DNA from: Tunturiibacter empetritectus
GTDB taxonomy: Bacteria > Acidobacteriota > Terriglobia > Terriglobales > Acidobacteriaceae
Reading direction: 5' to 3'
Assembly (NCBI RefSeq): GCF_014201375.1
Contig: NZ_JACHDZ010000006.1
Location: 280,843 to 344,842, forward strand
DNA: 64,000 nt
In this document: one piece after another, positions 8,767 through 17,832 of the stretch
Layout: each line of letters begins with the position of its first letter
Numbering within the stretch: the first letter of the stretch is position 1
Program-made: the position numbers and the translations under genes
The notes under the pieces: model-generated
The model's database searches: none
Seen by the model: the letters and a program-made list of their open reading frames with translations, nothing else
Told to the model about the DNA's origin: nothing

Positions 8767-9774
8767 ATGAGTGAGGGTGCGGATTCAGAGATTGTAGATT
8801 TACTGGTGATTGGCGCGGGTCCGACCGGCATGGCCTGCGCGATTGAGGCACAACGGGCTGGCTTTACGACGATGCTGGTCGATAAAGGCTGCCTTTGCAA
8901 CTCGCTGTTTCATTACCCGGCGCATATGACGTTTTTTACGACGCCGGAGCTTCTGGAGATCGGGGACATGCCCTTCTCCAGCCCTAATCAGAAGCCTAAT
9001 CGCAGCGAGGCGCTTGAGTACTATCGCAAGGTGGCGGAGTTCTACAGGCTGGACGTTCGACAGTATGAGAATGTCGAGCGGGTGGATGGCGGGGACGGAA
9101 ACTTTACAGTTCATACGATGGATCGCTTTGGGCGGGCGGTACAACATCCTGCGCGGAAGCTGGTGATTGCCACCGGGTACTACGATCTGCCGAACTATCT
9201 TGGAATTCCAGGGGAAGATCTTAGCAAGGTGAAGCACTACTATCATGAGCCGCATCCCTACTACGGACTCGAGGTGCTTGTGATCGGGGGCAAGAACTCC
9301 GCTGCGATTGCTGCGCTCGATCTTTGGCGGCATGGGGCGAAGGTGACGCTGGTGCATCGCGGCAAAGAGATTCAGAAGAGCGTGAAGTACTGGATTCTTC
9401 CCGACATCAATAACCGGATCAAGAATCATGAGATCGAAGCCTACTTCGACAGCGTTGTCACAAATATTACTGAGGACGATGTGACGCTCGCGACTCGGAG
9501 GGGAAAGGTGACGATTGCAAACCAGTTTGTGTTTGCGCTGACGGGATACCATCCGGACTTCGAGTTCATCGAGCGGTTGGGGGTGAAGCTGGATAAGTCG
9601 AATGATCGTTGCCCGGTATGCAATCCGGCTACGCTCGAGAGCAATGTGCCGGGGATCTATGCGGCTGGGGTCATTGTTGCGGGCGAGCGGACGAGCGAGA
9701 TCTTCATCGAAAATGGGCGCTTCCATGGGAAGTTGATCGCGGAAGATCTGCGGCGAAAAGGAGTTGCGACTTAG
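8767..9774 (+). CDS. YpdA-like FAD/NAD(P) oxidoreductase (putative bacillithiol disulfide reductase)
   Basis: A 335-residue two-dinucleotide-fold flavoprotein. The FAD motif is VIGAGPTGMACA (14-25), the NAD(P) motif VLVIGGKNSAAIAAL (about 177-191), and the C-terminal ESNVPGIYAAG closes the FAD fold. The segment CLCNSLFHYPAHMTFFTTPELLEIGDMP is characteristic of YpdA/Bdr, which reduces bacillithiol disulfide with NADPH. The Cys of the GPCG motif in Staphylococcus YpdA (Cys14) is Thr20 here, while a CPVC pair sits at 282-285, so a different redox route is possible. It stands alone, 40 bases after the NarL gene. Thioredoxin-reductase-like activity is the alternative. Confidence 0.85.
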   Translation: MSEGADSEIVDLLVIGAGPTGMACAIEAQRAGFTTMLVDKGCLCNSLFHYPAHMTFFTTPELLEIGDMPFSSPNQKPNRSEALEYYRKVAEFYRLDVRQYENVERVDGGDGNFTVHTMDRFGRAVQHPARKLVIATGYYDLPNYLGIPGEDLSKVKHYYHEPHPYYGLEVLVIGGKNSAAIAALDLWRHGAKVTLVHRGKEIQKSVKYWILPDINNRIKNHEIEAYFDSVVTNITEDDVTLATRRGKVTIANQFVFALTGYHPDFEFIERLGVKLDKSNDRCPVCNPATLESNVPGIYAAGVIVAGERTSEIFIENGRFHGKLIAEDLRRKGVAT

Positions 9775-9824
9775 CTTGCGAAAATCGGCCGGAGCAACAG
9801 TCCCCGCAGCCAATCCTTTTGTTT

Positions 9825-9845
9825 GACTACCGACGGATGGTAGTC
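9825..9845. promoter_or_regulatory. Inverted repeat upstream of the FAD oxidoreductase
   Basis: GACTACC (9825-9831) and GGTAGTC (9839-9845) form 7-bp arms around GACGGAT. It lies about 75 bases upstream of the oxidoreductase and 50 bases after the YpdA stop. It could be an operator or a weak hairpin between the two genes; there is no T run. Confidence 0.3.
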
Positions 9846-9920
9846 TGGAACCCACACTAGCAGATCTTCAAGTAAGCGTTCGACTTCGCGCTTTGCGCAA
9901 ACTTAAGGAGAAGGTGCCTT

Positions 9921-11225
9921 ATCGCTCACGTTGTAATCATCGGATCAGGGGCAATGGGTCTTTCCGCAGCGTTCCACGCCACTAAGGCCGGACATACAGT
10001 CGAAGTGCTGGAGGTGGCGCCGGAACCCGGAGGCATGGCCGCACACTTTGACATGGGAGGGCTTTCGATTGAGCGCTTTTACCACTTCATTTGTAAGAGC
10101 GATGTGCCAACGATGGAGCTACTGGAAGAACTTGGTATCCGCGATCAGCTGAGATGGAGGACTACCTCCATGGGCATCTTTACCGGCAACAGGATGCACG
10201 ATTGGGGGACTCCGCTTGCGCTACTAAAATTTCCAGAGATCAGTCTCCTCTCCCGGCTCAGATATGGCCTGTTTGCGTTTTTGTCTGTACGCAGAGAACG
10301 CTGGGATGCGATTGAGACTGAGGCAGCGCATACCTGGATTACACGATGGTGTGGGACGGAGGTGTTTGACCGTCTCTGGAAGCCGCTGTTCGCGCTGAAG
10401 TTTTATCAATATGCGGATAATGTTTCAGCGGCGTGGATATGGACGCGGATCAAGCGGATCGGCCGCTCCCGCAAGTCGTTCCTGGAGGAAGAACTCGGCT
10501 ACATTGAAGGCGGAAGTCTGACGTTGGTGAATGCTCTGTGCTCGTCGATTGAGAAGAGTGGTGGGAGGATTCGCACGCGTTGTGGCGCGAAGAAGGTAGT
10601 CGTGGAAGGTGGACGGGCAACTGGTGTGATCACGTCCGAGGGTTTCGTGCAAGCGGATGCGGTTATTTGTACGGTGCCGACGCCGCTGGTTACGGCGATG
10701 ATCCCAGACCTGCCCGAAGATTGGAAGGCACGTTACGAATCGATCAAGAATATGGGCATCTGCTGCCTCGTCTTTAAACTCAAGCGATCGATAAGTCCGC
10801 ACTTCTGGGTCAATATCAGCGAACCTGATATGGCTATCCCGGGAATCATTGAGTTTTCGAGGCTAAGACCTGTAGGCGGCGAGACGGTGGTGTATGTGCC
10901 TTACTACATGCCGAACGACAATATCAAATTCACCTGGACCGATGAAGAACTTCTGAGCGAATCGTTCGGATATCTGCAACGATTAAATCCGGAGTTGACG
11001 CGCGACGACGTTATCGCTCAACATGTAGCTCGTCTTCGTCACGCACAGCCTGTCTGCGAACCTGGATTCGCAGCGAAGATTCCACCTATACAGACTCCTA
11101 TACGCGGACTACAAGTTGCCGACACTTGCTTTTACTATCCCGAAGACAGAGGGATCTCCGAAAGCGTCCGTCTCGGGCGTCAGATGGCGGAAGATCTTTC
11201 CAAGCTCGAGTTTCCGTCGGCCTGA
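9921..11225 (+). CDS. FAD-dependent amine-oxidase-like oxidoreductase of a surface-glycan cluster; start irregular
   Basis: The protein carries an N-terminal Rossmann FAD motif (HVVIIGSGAMGLSAA) followed by VEVLEVAPEPGGMAA and a C-terminal VADTCFYYPEDRGISESVRLG, as in NAD(P)-binding/amine-oxidase-like flavoproteins found in polysaccharide clusters. No ATG, GTG or TTG lies in frame between the stop at 9873 and ATG 9954, which would cut off the Gly-rich motif. The strong AAGGAG (9905-9910) is followed by GTG at 9914 in another frame; deleting one T at 9919-9920 joins GTG to the motif as VPIAHVV. The coordinates start at ATC 9921, the first codon of the conserved core. Either a frameshift or a rare start codon is present. 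Substrate unknown. Confidence 0.75.
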   Translation: MAHVVIIGSGAMGLSAAFHATKAGHTVEVLEVAPEPGGMAAHFDMGGLSIERFYHFICKSDVPTMELLEELGIRDQLRWRTTSMGIFTGNRMHDWGTPLALLKFPEISLLSRLRYGLFAFLSVRRERWDAIETEAAHTWITRWCGTEVFDRLWKPLFALKFYQYADNVSAAWIWTRIKRIGRSRKSFLEEELGYIEGGSLTLVNALCSSIEKSGGRIRTRCGAKKVVVEGGRATGVITSEGFVQADAVICTVPTPLVTAMIPDLPEDWKARYESIKNMGICCLVFKLKRSISPHFWVNISEPDMAIPGIIEFSRLRPVGGETVVYVPYYMPNDNIKFTWTDEELLSESFGYLQRLNPELTRDDVIAQHVARLRHAQPVCEPGFAAKIPPIQTPIRGLQVADTCFYYPEDRGISESVRLGRQMAEDLSKLEFPSA

Positions 11226-11317
11226 CGTACGATTGTCTAACCTGGCTTACGACGCAACCGTACTTCGGTTGGTTGTTCGTCTTCAGTCGAGCGAACTCGA
11301 AAGAACGAGGGTTGAAG

Positions 11318-13042
11318 TTGTCTATTGAGAACCGGCGTGGTGTTTTCTATCCTGCATTGATTTGTGCGTTTGCTTTGGCCGCAGCCGTTGCAATCTCGCA
11401 TCCGGTGCTGGAGATGGCAACGTGTGACGACTGGTCTTATGTGTGGAGTGCAAGGGTGCTGGCCGAAACAGGCCATGTTGTGTACAACGGTTGGGGAGCC
11501 ATGATGCTGGGATGGCAGTTGTACCTTGGCGCCCTCTTCATCAAGCTATTCGGCTTCTCTTTCACTGCTGCTCGAATCTCTGTTCTGATTGTTTCCATGG
11601 GGACGGTCGCGTTGATCCAGCGACTCTTCCTGCGATTCGGGATTAGCCAATGGAATGCTACGATCGCAACTTTGACGATTGCCCTCTCGCCACTCTTCCT
11701 CCCGCTGGCCTATAGCTTCATGTCCGACGTGCCTTGCCTCTTCTGCCTCATCGTGTGCTTTTATGGTTGCGTGCGTGCCATGCAGGCCAAAACTGACAGG
11801 GCCACTGCAGGCTGGCTTGTCTTCGCGGCGTTGTCCAACGTGCTTGGTGGGACCGTACGTCAGATCGTGTGGCTCGGTGCGTTGGTCGTCGTACCCTGTA
11901 CAACGTGGTACCTGCGCCGGCGAGCAGGCGTTCTTTTAGCTGGTGCAGTCGCTTGGCTGGTGAGCGCCGTTGCGATTGTGGGGTGCATCCATTGGTTCAA
12001 CCACCAACCGTATTCCGTGACAGAGAAGCTGCTGTCCAACCCACACACGTGGATTGAGTTGTTAGCGACTATAGACAGGTTGATAAGAAACTGTCTGGCA
12101 ACATGCTTGTTTGTGCTACCAGTCCTGATTGGGTTTGTCTGGAAGCCCCGTGTGAGCTCTAAGCGAATGCGCAATCAGTATGTCGCCCTCTGTACCTTCC
12201 TTGTGTGCATAACCATGTTTTTTGTATTGCATCACGGTCCTACAAACTGGCTCGCTCCTTTCTCTCACAATATAGTGACCGAAAAAGGGTTGAGCGATGG
12301 TTCTGGAATGGTCGGCCATCAACCAGACATTCTTCCATTCAGTCTTCGGCTGATCTTATCCGTCCTGACTTTTGCCGCTATCATCACTTTTCTTCTTCAG
12401 GTATGGAACTCTTCCTTTAGGGAGAATCTCCCTTCAGAGAAGGCATCTGTTCTCCCGTGGCGGGCGCTGTTCACGATCTTCGCCCCATTTACAGTGGCCT
12501 ATTTTTTTCTGATGGCAACCCGAATCGATATCTACGATCGATACATGCTTCCCCTCATCTTTATATTCATGGTAGTACTCCTGCGTGTCTATGAACAGCA
12601 GGTTGGCGATCGTTTACCTGCCTTGAGCATTCTTCTAATCATGCTATTCGCTGTATTTGGAGTGGCCGGTCTGCATGATCTTTTTGCCTTGGGTCGGGCG
12701 CGATTGACAGCAGCTAACGAGATGCGTGCCAAAGGCGTTATGAGAACAGAGATTCAGGGCGGGTTTGAGTATGACGGATGGACCCAACTTGAAAGTACAG
12801 GCTATATAAACAACGATCGAATCCACATTCCGGTCGGGGCCTTCCATCCTTTCGCCCTACCCACTAATCTTCCTTCCAAGTGTTATTTTGCTCTGGCAGA
12901 GTTCGTCCCCGCAGTCAACGCCCGCTACGTACTTTCCTTTGACCAGTCGTCCTGCTATTCGCCTTCAGAGTTTGCGCCGGTTTCCTATCGAGCCTGGCTA
13001 TATCCATATGATCGGGCTGTTTATATCCAGAAGATACCCTAG
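11318..13042 (+). CDS. Polytopic GT-C-type glycosyltransferase-like membrane protein
   Basis: A 574-residue protein with about 10-12 hydrophobic helices. The first periplasmic loop carries adjacent acidic residues in TCDDWSYVWSARVLAETGHVVYNG, the arrangement seen in GT39/GT83 (PMT, ArnT) enzymes that take sugars from polyprenyl phosphates. Sequence beyond that is too divergent to name donor or acceptor. TTG 11318 is chosen because ACGAGG sits 7 bases upstream and a membrane helix follows closely. The frame opens as far back as 11126, inside the previous gene. The region looks more AT-rich than ftsK or the ribosomal genes. Confidence 0.75.
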   Translation: MSIENRRGVFYPALICAFALAAAVAISHPVLEMATCDDWSYVWSARVLAETGHVVYNGWGAMMLGWQLYLGALFIKLFGFSFTAARISVLIVSMGTVALIQRLFLRFGISQWNATIATLTIALSPLFLPLAYSFMSDVPCLFCLIVCFYGCVRAMQAKTDRATAGWLVFAALSNVLGGTVRQIVWLGALVVVPCTTWYLRRRAGVLLAGAVAWLVSAVAIVGCIHWFNHQPYSVTEKLLSNPHTWIELLATIDRLIRNCLATCLFVLPVLIGFVWKPRVSSKRMRNQYVALCTFLVCITMFFVLHHGPTNWLAPFSHNIVTEKGLSDGSGMVGHQPDILPFSLRLILSVLTFAAIITFLLQVWNSSFRENLPSEKASVLPWRALFTIFAPFTVAYFFLMATRIDIYDRYMLPLIFIFMVVLLRVYEQQVGDRLPALSILLIMLFAVFGVAGLHDLFALGRARLTAANEMRAKGVMRTEIQGGFEYDGWTQLESTGYINNDRIHIPVGAFHPFALPTNLPSKCYFALAEFVPAVNARYVLSFDQSSCYSPSEFAPVSYRAWLYPYDRAVYIQKIP

Positions 13043-13130
13043 TTCGAGCAGATCTCTTCCTGAGTTGTCCGTCTGAAACGAGTGTAGCCCCGAAACGCAA
13101 TACTTATTTTTGGGAATAAAATAAACCTTC

Positions 13131-14177
13131 ATGCGGATTCACAGTCTTGATGGTCTTCGGGCAGTCGCAGTGCTGGCTGTGATACTGCATCATCACGAGA
13201 TTTTGCGAGGCGGGTGGGTCGGTGTCGATCTTTTCTTTGTGCTATCAGGCTATCTGATCACTCAGATTCTTCGCAGAGACCGACTTCTGCCTCATTACTG
13301 GAAACGGTTCTACATCAAACGCGCGACACGAATCCTTCCGCCAGTCCTGCTTTTAATTGCGTATGTTGCGGTGGCATTCAAGCCCCGCATGCTTTCCGTT
13401 CTGGCATACCTGGGGTTCATGGGCAATTTTGCCAGCGCTTCAAGCTGGGTCATTCCGAATTTGATCATGTTGTGGTCGCTGGCGGTGGAGGAGCACTTTT
13501 ACCTTGTGTTTCCCATAGCAGTCCGCAATATGCAGCGAAGAAGTCTGCAGATTTTGTTACTGGGGCTTCTACTGATTGAGCCGGTGTTACGGTTCCTTGC
13601 TACTCCTCATGTGCGGGCTTACGAGCAAATTTATTTCTTGACCCCATTCCATTTAGATGGTCTGGCGATGGGCTGCCTGCTTGCGATCTGGAGCGAGACG
13701 GATAGGGGAAAAGCACTTCTTACCCGATGGTCAGGAGCTACCCTTGTTGTCTCGTGGGCTTTGTTCACGCTGATGTCGCGGGCGTTGCCGCATACCTTTG
13801 ATCGCGAGGCGAATACACAACTCTTCAATACCCTTGGTTATAGTCTTCTCGGGGTTTGTTGCGCCAGCCTGGTGGCTCATGTCTTGTTGCATCCCTCTGC
13901 CGCACTGAGCCGTGCCTTGTCGTGGCGGCCGCTCACCTTTATTGGCGTCATCAGTTATGGTTTGTACCTCTGCCATCAGCCAGTTCGTAGCGCTTTTACA
14001 GGAGCAACCGGACTGCCCTCCAAAGTGGCGTTTCCGCTTACCCTATCACTCGCTATTCTTTTGAGCTGGATATCATTCCGGTGGTTTGAAACTCCTCTGA
14101 TAGGATGGGGCCAAAAGCTTGCATCGGCATGGCGTGCGGACAGGCTGGACAGCAAGGTGACGGCTGTGGATGCATAG
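13131..14177 (+). CDS. Acyltransferase 3 family (OafA/YrhL-like) membrane protein
   Basis: A 348-residue integral membrane O-acyltransferase. The hallmark N-terminus HSLDGLRAVAVLAVILHH is followed by GGWVGVDLFFVLSGYLITQIL and by FYIKRATRILPP, as in AT3 enzymes that add acetyl or other acyl groups to surface sugars. About ten helices are visible, ending with SYGLYLCHQPV and a basic tail. There is no C-terminal SGNH domain, so acyl transfer would be done by the membrane domain alone. It lies between two GT-C-like genes and probably decorates the same glycan. Confidence 0.9.
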   Translation: MRIHSLDGLRAVAVLAVILHHHEILRGGWVGVDLFFVLSGYLITQILRRDRLLPHYWKRFYIKRATRILPPVLLLIAYVAVAFKPRMLSVLAYLGFMGNFASASSWVIPNLIMLWSLAVEEHFYLVFPIAVRNMQRRSLQILLLGLLLIEPVLRFLATPHVRAYEQIYFLTPFHLDGLAMGCLLAIWSETDRGKALLTRWSGATLVVSWALFTLMSRALPHTFDREANTQLFNTLGYSLLGVCCASLVAHVLLHPSAALSRALSWRPLTFIGVISYGLYLCHQPVRSAFTGATGLPSKVAFPLTLSLAILLSWISFRWFETPLIGWGQKLASAWRADRLDSKVTAVDA

Positions 14178-14235
14178 ACGCGAACGCCACCGATGAGATT
14201 GCACCACGTTATTTAGCCGCCGGGGGGACTGCTTA

Positions 14236-15834
14236 TTGCCTACGAGAGAAGGACTGCTGAAACGAAATACCTGGCGCTGGATTGCGTTGCTGGCTGTATT
14301 GCTGAGTGGGGTCGCGGCTCGAACCTATAAACCCCTGGCGATTCCGGCAGGTTTTGATCAGGACGAAATGTCAGAGGCCTACGAGAGCTATTCGTTGCTG
14401 AAGACGGGAGCCGATCGATGGGGCTATCGTCATCCGGTTTATTTCGTTGGGTGGGGATCAGGCCAGAACGTGCTGCAGGCTTACGCTACTGTTCCTGTCA
14501 TTGCTTTTTTTGGACTATCAGGGTTCTCCACGCGTTTTTTTGATCTTGCCTGTGGACTGCTGACGCTGCCTCTTTTCTTCGTCGTGTGCCGAAGAAATTA
14601 TGGAGAGCGTGCTGCGTTGTTGAGCACCCTGTTTCTGGCTTTATCTCCATGGCATATCGTGCTTTCTAGATGGGCTGTCGAATGTAACAGCTTGCCCTTC
14701 TTTGTTCTGCTGGGAATCATCTGTTTTCAGGAGGCATTGAGCAGAAGATCGACCCTTCTGACCGCCATCTGTCTGGTTCCGTTTGCGATTGCCTTCTACG
14801 TCTATGGAATCGCGTTGCTGGTTGTGCCAACTCTGATGCTCCTGTTACTGATGACGGAGTTTCGCCGGATAAAGGCCGATTGGCATGCTTGGGCCGTCGG
14901 AGTCGCGGTGTTTCTCACGGTCTCTGCACCCTTTGGCTTCTTCGTATGGAAAAACTATTTGGTAAAAAGAAGCTACGGCTTCGAGCGGTACCTTCCGGTC
15001 TCCGTTCCGCTGATTCCTGTCAATCGGCTGCATCAGTTATTGAAGCAAGAAAGCACAATCTCCAACAATATTAAATTCCTGACGCATGCGTTGCAGGATC
15101 ATACGACATGGAGCCAGGTGAAGCTGTCCCCACCAATTCCGTTGACTGTGCTGGCGTTGGCAGCGATTGGGATTCTCTTGACTATGTCGCGGGCGATCCG
15201 ATCGCGAAGAATCCCCAACCCACTCGTTCTCTGGCTGGTGGCCGCTCTTCCGGTTTTTTTGATTGTGCCGGTACAGATTAACGAAGCCATAAATATCTAC
15301 GCTCCGTTGCTCGCTCTTGCTGGCGCCGGGGCGATGGCTCTTTGGTACAAGCTGCGGCGGGTGCGCCTGCGGCCGGTGATTGTGACTATTCTCTGGTGCC
15401 TCTTCGCGTTCGAGTCGGGCTGGTTTCTGACCAGTTACTTCGGAAAGAGATATGCGGCGCAGAGCGCCCCTGACTTTCATCCGGAGATGAAGGAGGTTCT
15501 CACGAGACTGCAGAACATAGCCCACCCAGAGGACTCGGTTTTTCTTTGTAACCTCTTGAGACTGAACTATATCTATGTGCTCTATTACAACCGCATCGAT
15601 CCAAAGCGGTTTCAAGATGCACACACGACGTATGCAAACCCCGATTTCGATCAGTATGTCTTTACCCGAGTGAGACTCGCACAACGAAGCGGGCCGGTTA
15701 CCTATGCGATCTATCGAGGCGAGACTCCCATTTGCGAGAATCCATCGGAGGTTAGAGTGGTTGGGATGTTTGAGACAGGTCGATGCCTTGCGCCTCTACC
15801 GTTTATCGGCCCCGAAAACTCCCCTCTCTATTAG
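14236..15834 (+). CDS. GT39/ArnT-like membrane glycosyltransferase
   Basis: A 532-residue protein starting at TTG 14236 after a GGGGGG tract (14222-14227). The first loop contains GFDQDEMSEAYESYSLLKTGADRWGY, the acidic DE motif of polyprenyl-phosphate sugar transferases, then RYL-like helices (GLSGFSTRFFDLACGLLTLPLFFVVCRRNYG) and a SPWHIVLSRWAVECN motif common in GT39-like enzymes. About ten helices precede a C-terminal soluble domain of about 120 residues. It probably transfers a lipid-linked sugar outside the inner membrane. Its stop codon overlaps the convergent stop of the ABC permease gene (TTAG). Confidence 0.82.
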   Translation: MPTREGLLKRNTWRWIALLAVLLSGVAARTYKPLAIPAGFDQDEMSEAYESYSLLKTGADRWGYRHPVYFVGWGSGQNVLQAYATVPVIAFFGLSGFSTRFFDLACGLLTLPLFFVVCRRNYGERAALLSTLFLALSPWHIVLSRWAVECNSLPFFVLLGIICFQEALSRRSTLLTAICLVPFAIAFYVYGIALLVVPTLMLLLLMTEFRRIKADWHAWAVGVAVFLTVSAPFGFFVWKNYLVKRSYGFERYLPVSVPLIPVNRLHQLLKQESTISNNIKFLTHALQDHTTWSQVKLSPPIPLTVLALAAIGILLTMSRAIRSRRIPNPLVLWLVAALPVFLIVPVQINEAINIYAPLLALAGAGAMALWYKLRRVRLRPVIVTILWCLFAFESGWFLTSYFGKRYAAQSAPDFHPEMKEVLTRLQNIAHPEDSVFLCNLLRLNYIYVLYYNRIDPKRFQDAHTTYANPDFDQYVFTRVRLAQRSGPVTYAIYRGETPICENPSEVRVVGMFETGRCLAPLPFIGPENSPLY

Positions 15835-16715
15835 CCGATGACTCGGCGGAGGAAACCCTTGATGCCCAGCCAGGTGAGGAGGCAGAGAGAGGCTACAAGC
15901 ATGCCTACGATGAGGTAGGGGTCCATGTGGGGCAGAGTGGGGGTGAGGGCGGCGCGTAGGCCTTCGCTCATGTAGACGATGGGGTTGATGAGAACGCCGA
16001 CCTGGAGCCAGCGAATGTGAGTGAGCGCGGCCCAGGGGTAGTAGACGCAGCCCAGGAACGTGATTGGAATCACGACCACGCCGAAGATTAAGCCGATCTG
16101 CTGCGGTTTGACGCTGGTGCCGATGGTGAGGCCGAGCGCGCCCGCGGTGAGGCTGGCAAGAGCTACAACCAAGATCAGGAATGGCCAGTTGCTGATATGG
16201 GTCGTGGGGTGCGTCGCTGGGACGTAGTAGGCCAGCGGGTAGACGATACAAGCGGCGATGACGCTCTGGACCGCGGAGAAGCAGATCTTTTCGATGGCGA
16301 CGAAGGGTACGGGCAAGGGGCACATAACGCGGTCATCGATCTCACGGGTGATACCGAACTCCTGCGCGAGAGGGAGGGCGACGGCGGCGATGCCGGAGAA
16401 CATGATGGCAACGGCCATTAGACCTGGAAGTAAGACCGTAGAGAAGGCGTTGCCGGCCATGGATGCGGTGGGATTCATGGCGGCGCCGGCGTTCATATGC
16501 GGGATGACGTAGGTGAAGACGAAGAGGAAGAGCAGGGGGTTCATGCAGACGCGGATGATGAAGGGGAAGAGCTCGCGACGCAGGACATGGAGATCACGGC
16601 GGAAGAGACCGACGAAGGCGCGAGTGTACTGAGTAAGCTTCGGGGTTTGAGCGCCGCTGGTGGATTCGCGATTCTGCGGCACGCTCGGTTTTGCGGCTTC
16701 TGCCAGTTGGGTCAT
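15831..16715 (-). CDS. ABC-2 type transporter permease (DrrB-like)
   Basis: A 294-residue permease with six membrane helices after a cytosolic N-terminus of about 45 residues (FVGLFRRDLHVLRRELFPFIIRVCMNPLLFL). The ABC-2 signature VIPITFLGCVYYPWAALTHIRWLQ lies late in the protein, as in NodJ/DrrB exporters of lipids, glycans or drugs. AGGAGC lies upstream of the ATG. It follows its ATPase gene by 56 bases, so the two form a full exporter as a heterotetramer. The cargo cannot be read from sequence; its convergent neighbours suggest, but do not prove, an envelope compound. Confidence 0.92.
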   Translation of the reverse strand: MTQLAEAAKPSVPQNRESTSGAQTPKLTQYTRAFVGLFRRDLHVLRRELFPFIIRVCMNPLLFLFVFTYVIPHMNAGAAMNPTASMAGNAFSTVLLPGLMAVAIMFSGIAAVALPLAQEFGITREIDDRVMCPLPVPFVAIEKICFSAVQSVIAACIVYPLAYYVPATHPTTHISNWPFLILVVALASLTAGALGLTIGTSVKPQQIGLIFGVVVIPITFLGCVYYPWAALTHIRWLQVGVLINPIVYMSEGLRAALTPTLPHMDPYLIVGMLVASLCLLTWLGIKGFLRRVIG

Positions 16716-16771
16716 AGATATCTCGATCTTGGTACGGTGCTCCTGTTGAGGTTTCCCCTTCGCGCTCGCCG

Positions 16772-17713
16772 CTACTCGCGAAGGTCGCGGCCGGTGAGGC
16801 GGATGAAGACGGTCTCGAGGCTGGTTTCGGTAATGGTGAGATCGCGGAGGCCGTACGGGTTCGATTCGCGGACGACGTCGGAGAGCAGACCTTCGGCTCC
16901 GTGCGCTAGAACGCGTACGCCCTTGGGAGTGGGCTCTGCGCTGGCCACTCCGGTGAGTTGCTGGAGCTGCTGCACCAGGGTTGGGATGTTGTCCTGACTA
17001 CGGAGGTAGAGCTCGTAGACCTTCTGCGCGCCGACAGAGCCTTTGAGTGCAGCGGGGGTGTCCTGCACGAGGATCTTGCCGTGGTCGATGATGGCGACGC
17101 GATCGCAGAGTTCGTCGGCCTCCTCCATATAGTGGGTGGTGAGGACGACAGTAATTCCCTCTTCGCGGAGGTTGCGGACGGCCTCCCACATGGCGATGCG
17201 GCTTTGGGGGTCGAGGCCGGCGCTGGGCTCATCGAGGAAGAGAACCTTGGGGCGGTGTGCGATGGCTCGGGCGATCTGGACACGCTGGGCAAGGCCTCCG
17301 GAGAGTTGCGCGGGATAGGCGCCGGCACGCTCGGTGAGGTGGAACTGAGCGAGAAGCTGATTCGTCCGTCCTGTCGCCTCGGGGCCGGAGAAGCCGAAGT
17401 AAAGACAGTGGAAGTTGATGTTCTCGTAGATGGTGCAGGCTCGGTCGAGGGTGTTGTACTGGGGCACCACGCCGATGAAACGACGCGCCACCGCAGGGGT
17501 TTTGACGACATCGATACCTGCGATGCGGACACGCCCGGAGGTGGGCAGGGCGCGGGTGGTGCAGATACTGATGGTGGTGGTCTTGCCTGCGCCGTTGGGA
17601 CCGAGAAGGCCGAAGAGCTCGCCCTCGCGGACGCTGAGATCGATGCCATCGACGGCGACGACTCGTTGCTTGCCTTCGTAGATCTTCTGGAGGCTTTCGA
17701 TCTCGACTATCAC
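16772..17713 (-). CDS. ABC transporter ATP-binding protein (DrrA-like)
   Basis: A 313-residue ATPase. Walker A GPNGAGKT at 38-45, signature LSGGLAQRVQIARAIAH, Walker B VLFLDEPSAGLD and the H-loop TTHYMEEADELCDRVAIIDHG are all intact. A C-terminal extension of about 80 residues (LQQLTGVASAEPTPKGVRVLAHGAEG onward) is typical of DrrA/NodI subunits. GTG 17713 is used because AGGAGG (17730-17725) lies 11 bases upstream; an in-frame TTG at 17752 would add 13 residues. Operon with the ABC-2 permease. Confidence 0.93.
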   Translation of the reverse strand: MIVEIESLQKIYEGKQRVVAVDGIDLSVREGELFGLLGPNGAGKTTTISICTTRALPTSGRVRIAGIDVVKTPAVARRFIGVVPQYNTLDRACTIYENINFHCLYFGFSGPEATGRTNQLLAQFHLTERAGAYPAQLSGGLAQRVQIARAIAHRPKVLFLDEPSAGLDPQSRIAMWEAVRNLREEGITVVLTTHYMEEADELCDRVAIIDHGKILVQDTPAALKGSVGAQKVYELYLRSQDNIPTLVQQLQQLTGVASAEPTPKGVRVLAHGAEGLLSDVVRESNPYGLRDLTITETSLETVFIRLTGRDLRE

Positions 17714-17832
17714 TTTGACATAGCCCTCCTGCGCTTCTGCGATTATATGCAACGTAACGGAGCACTCTGAACGCGGAGTTGTTGACTGTTTGCAATGCCA
17801 ACAAGTGACGCTCTGAAGTTATTAACCGGCGT

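Noticed and set aside
16845..16885. GGTTCGATTC resembling a tRNA T-loop
   Set aside because: No cloverleaf can be built around it, and it lies inside the ABC ATPase gene.
16958..17770. 270-residue plus-strand frame opposite the ABC ATPase
   Set aside because: Mirror of the ATPase codons, Gly/Asp/Val-rich with no domain pattern.
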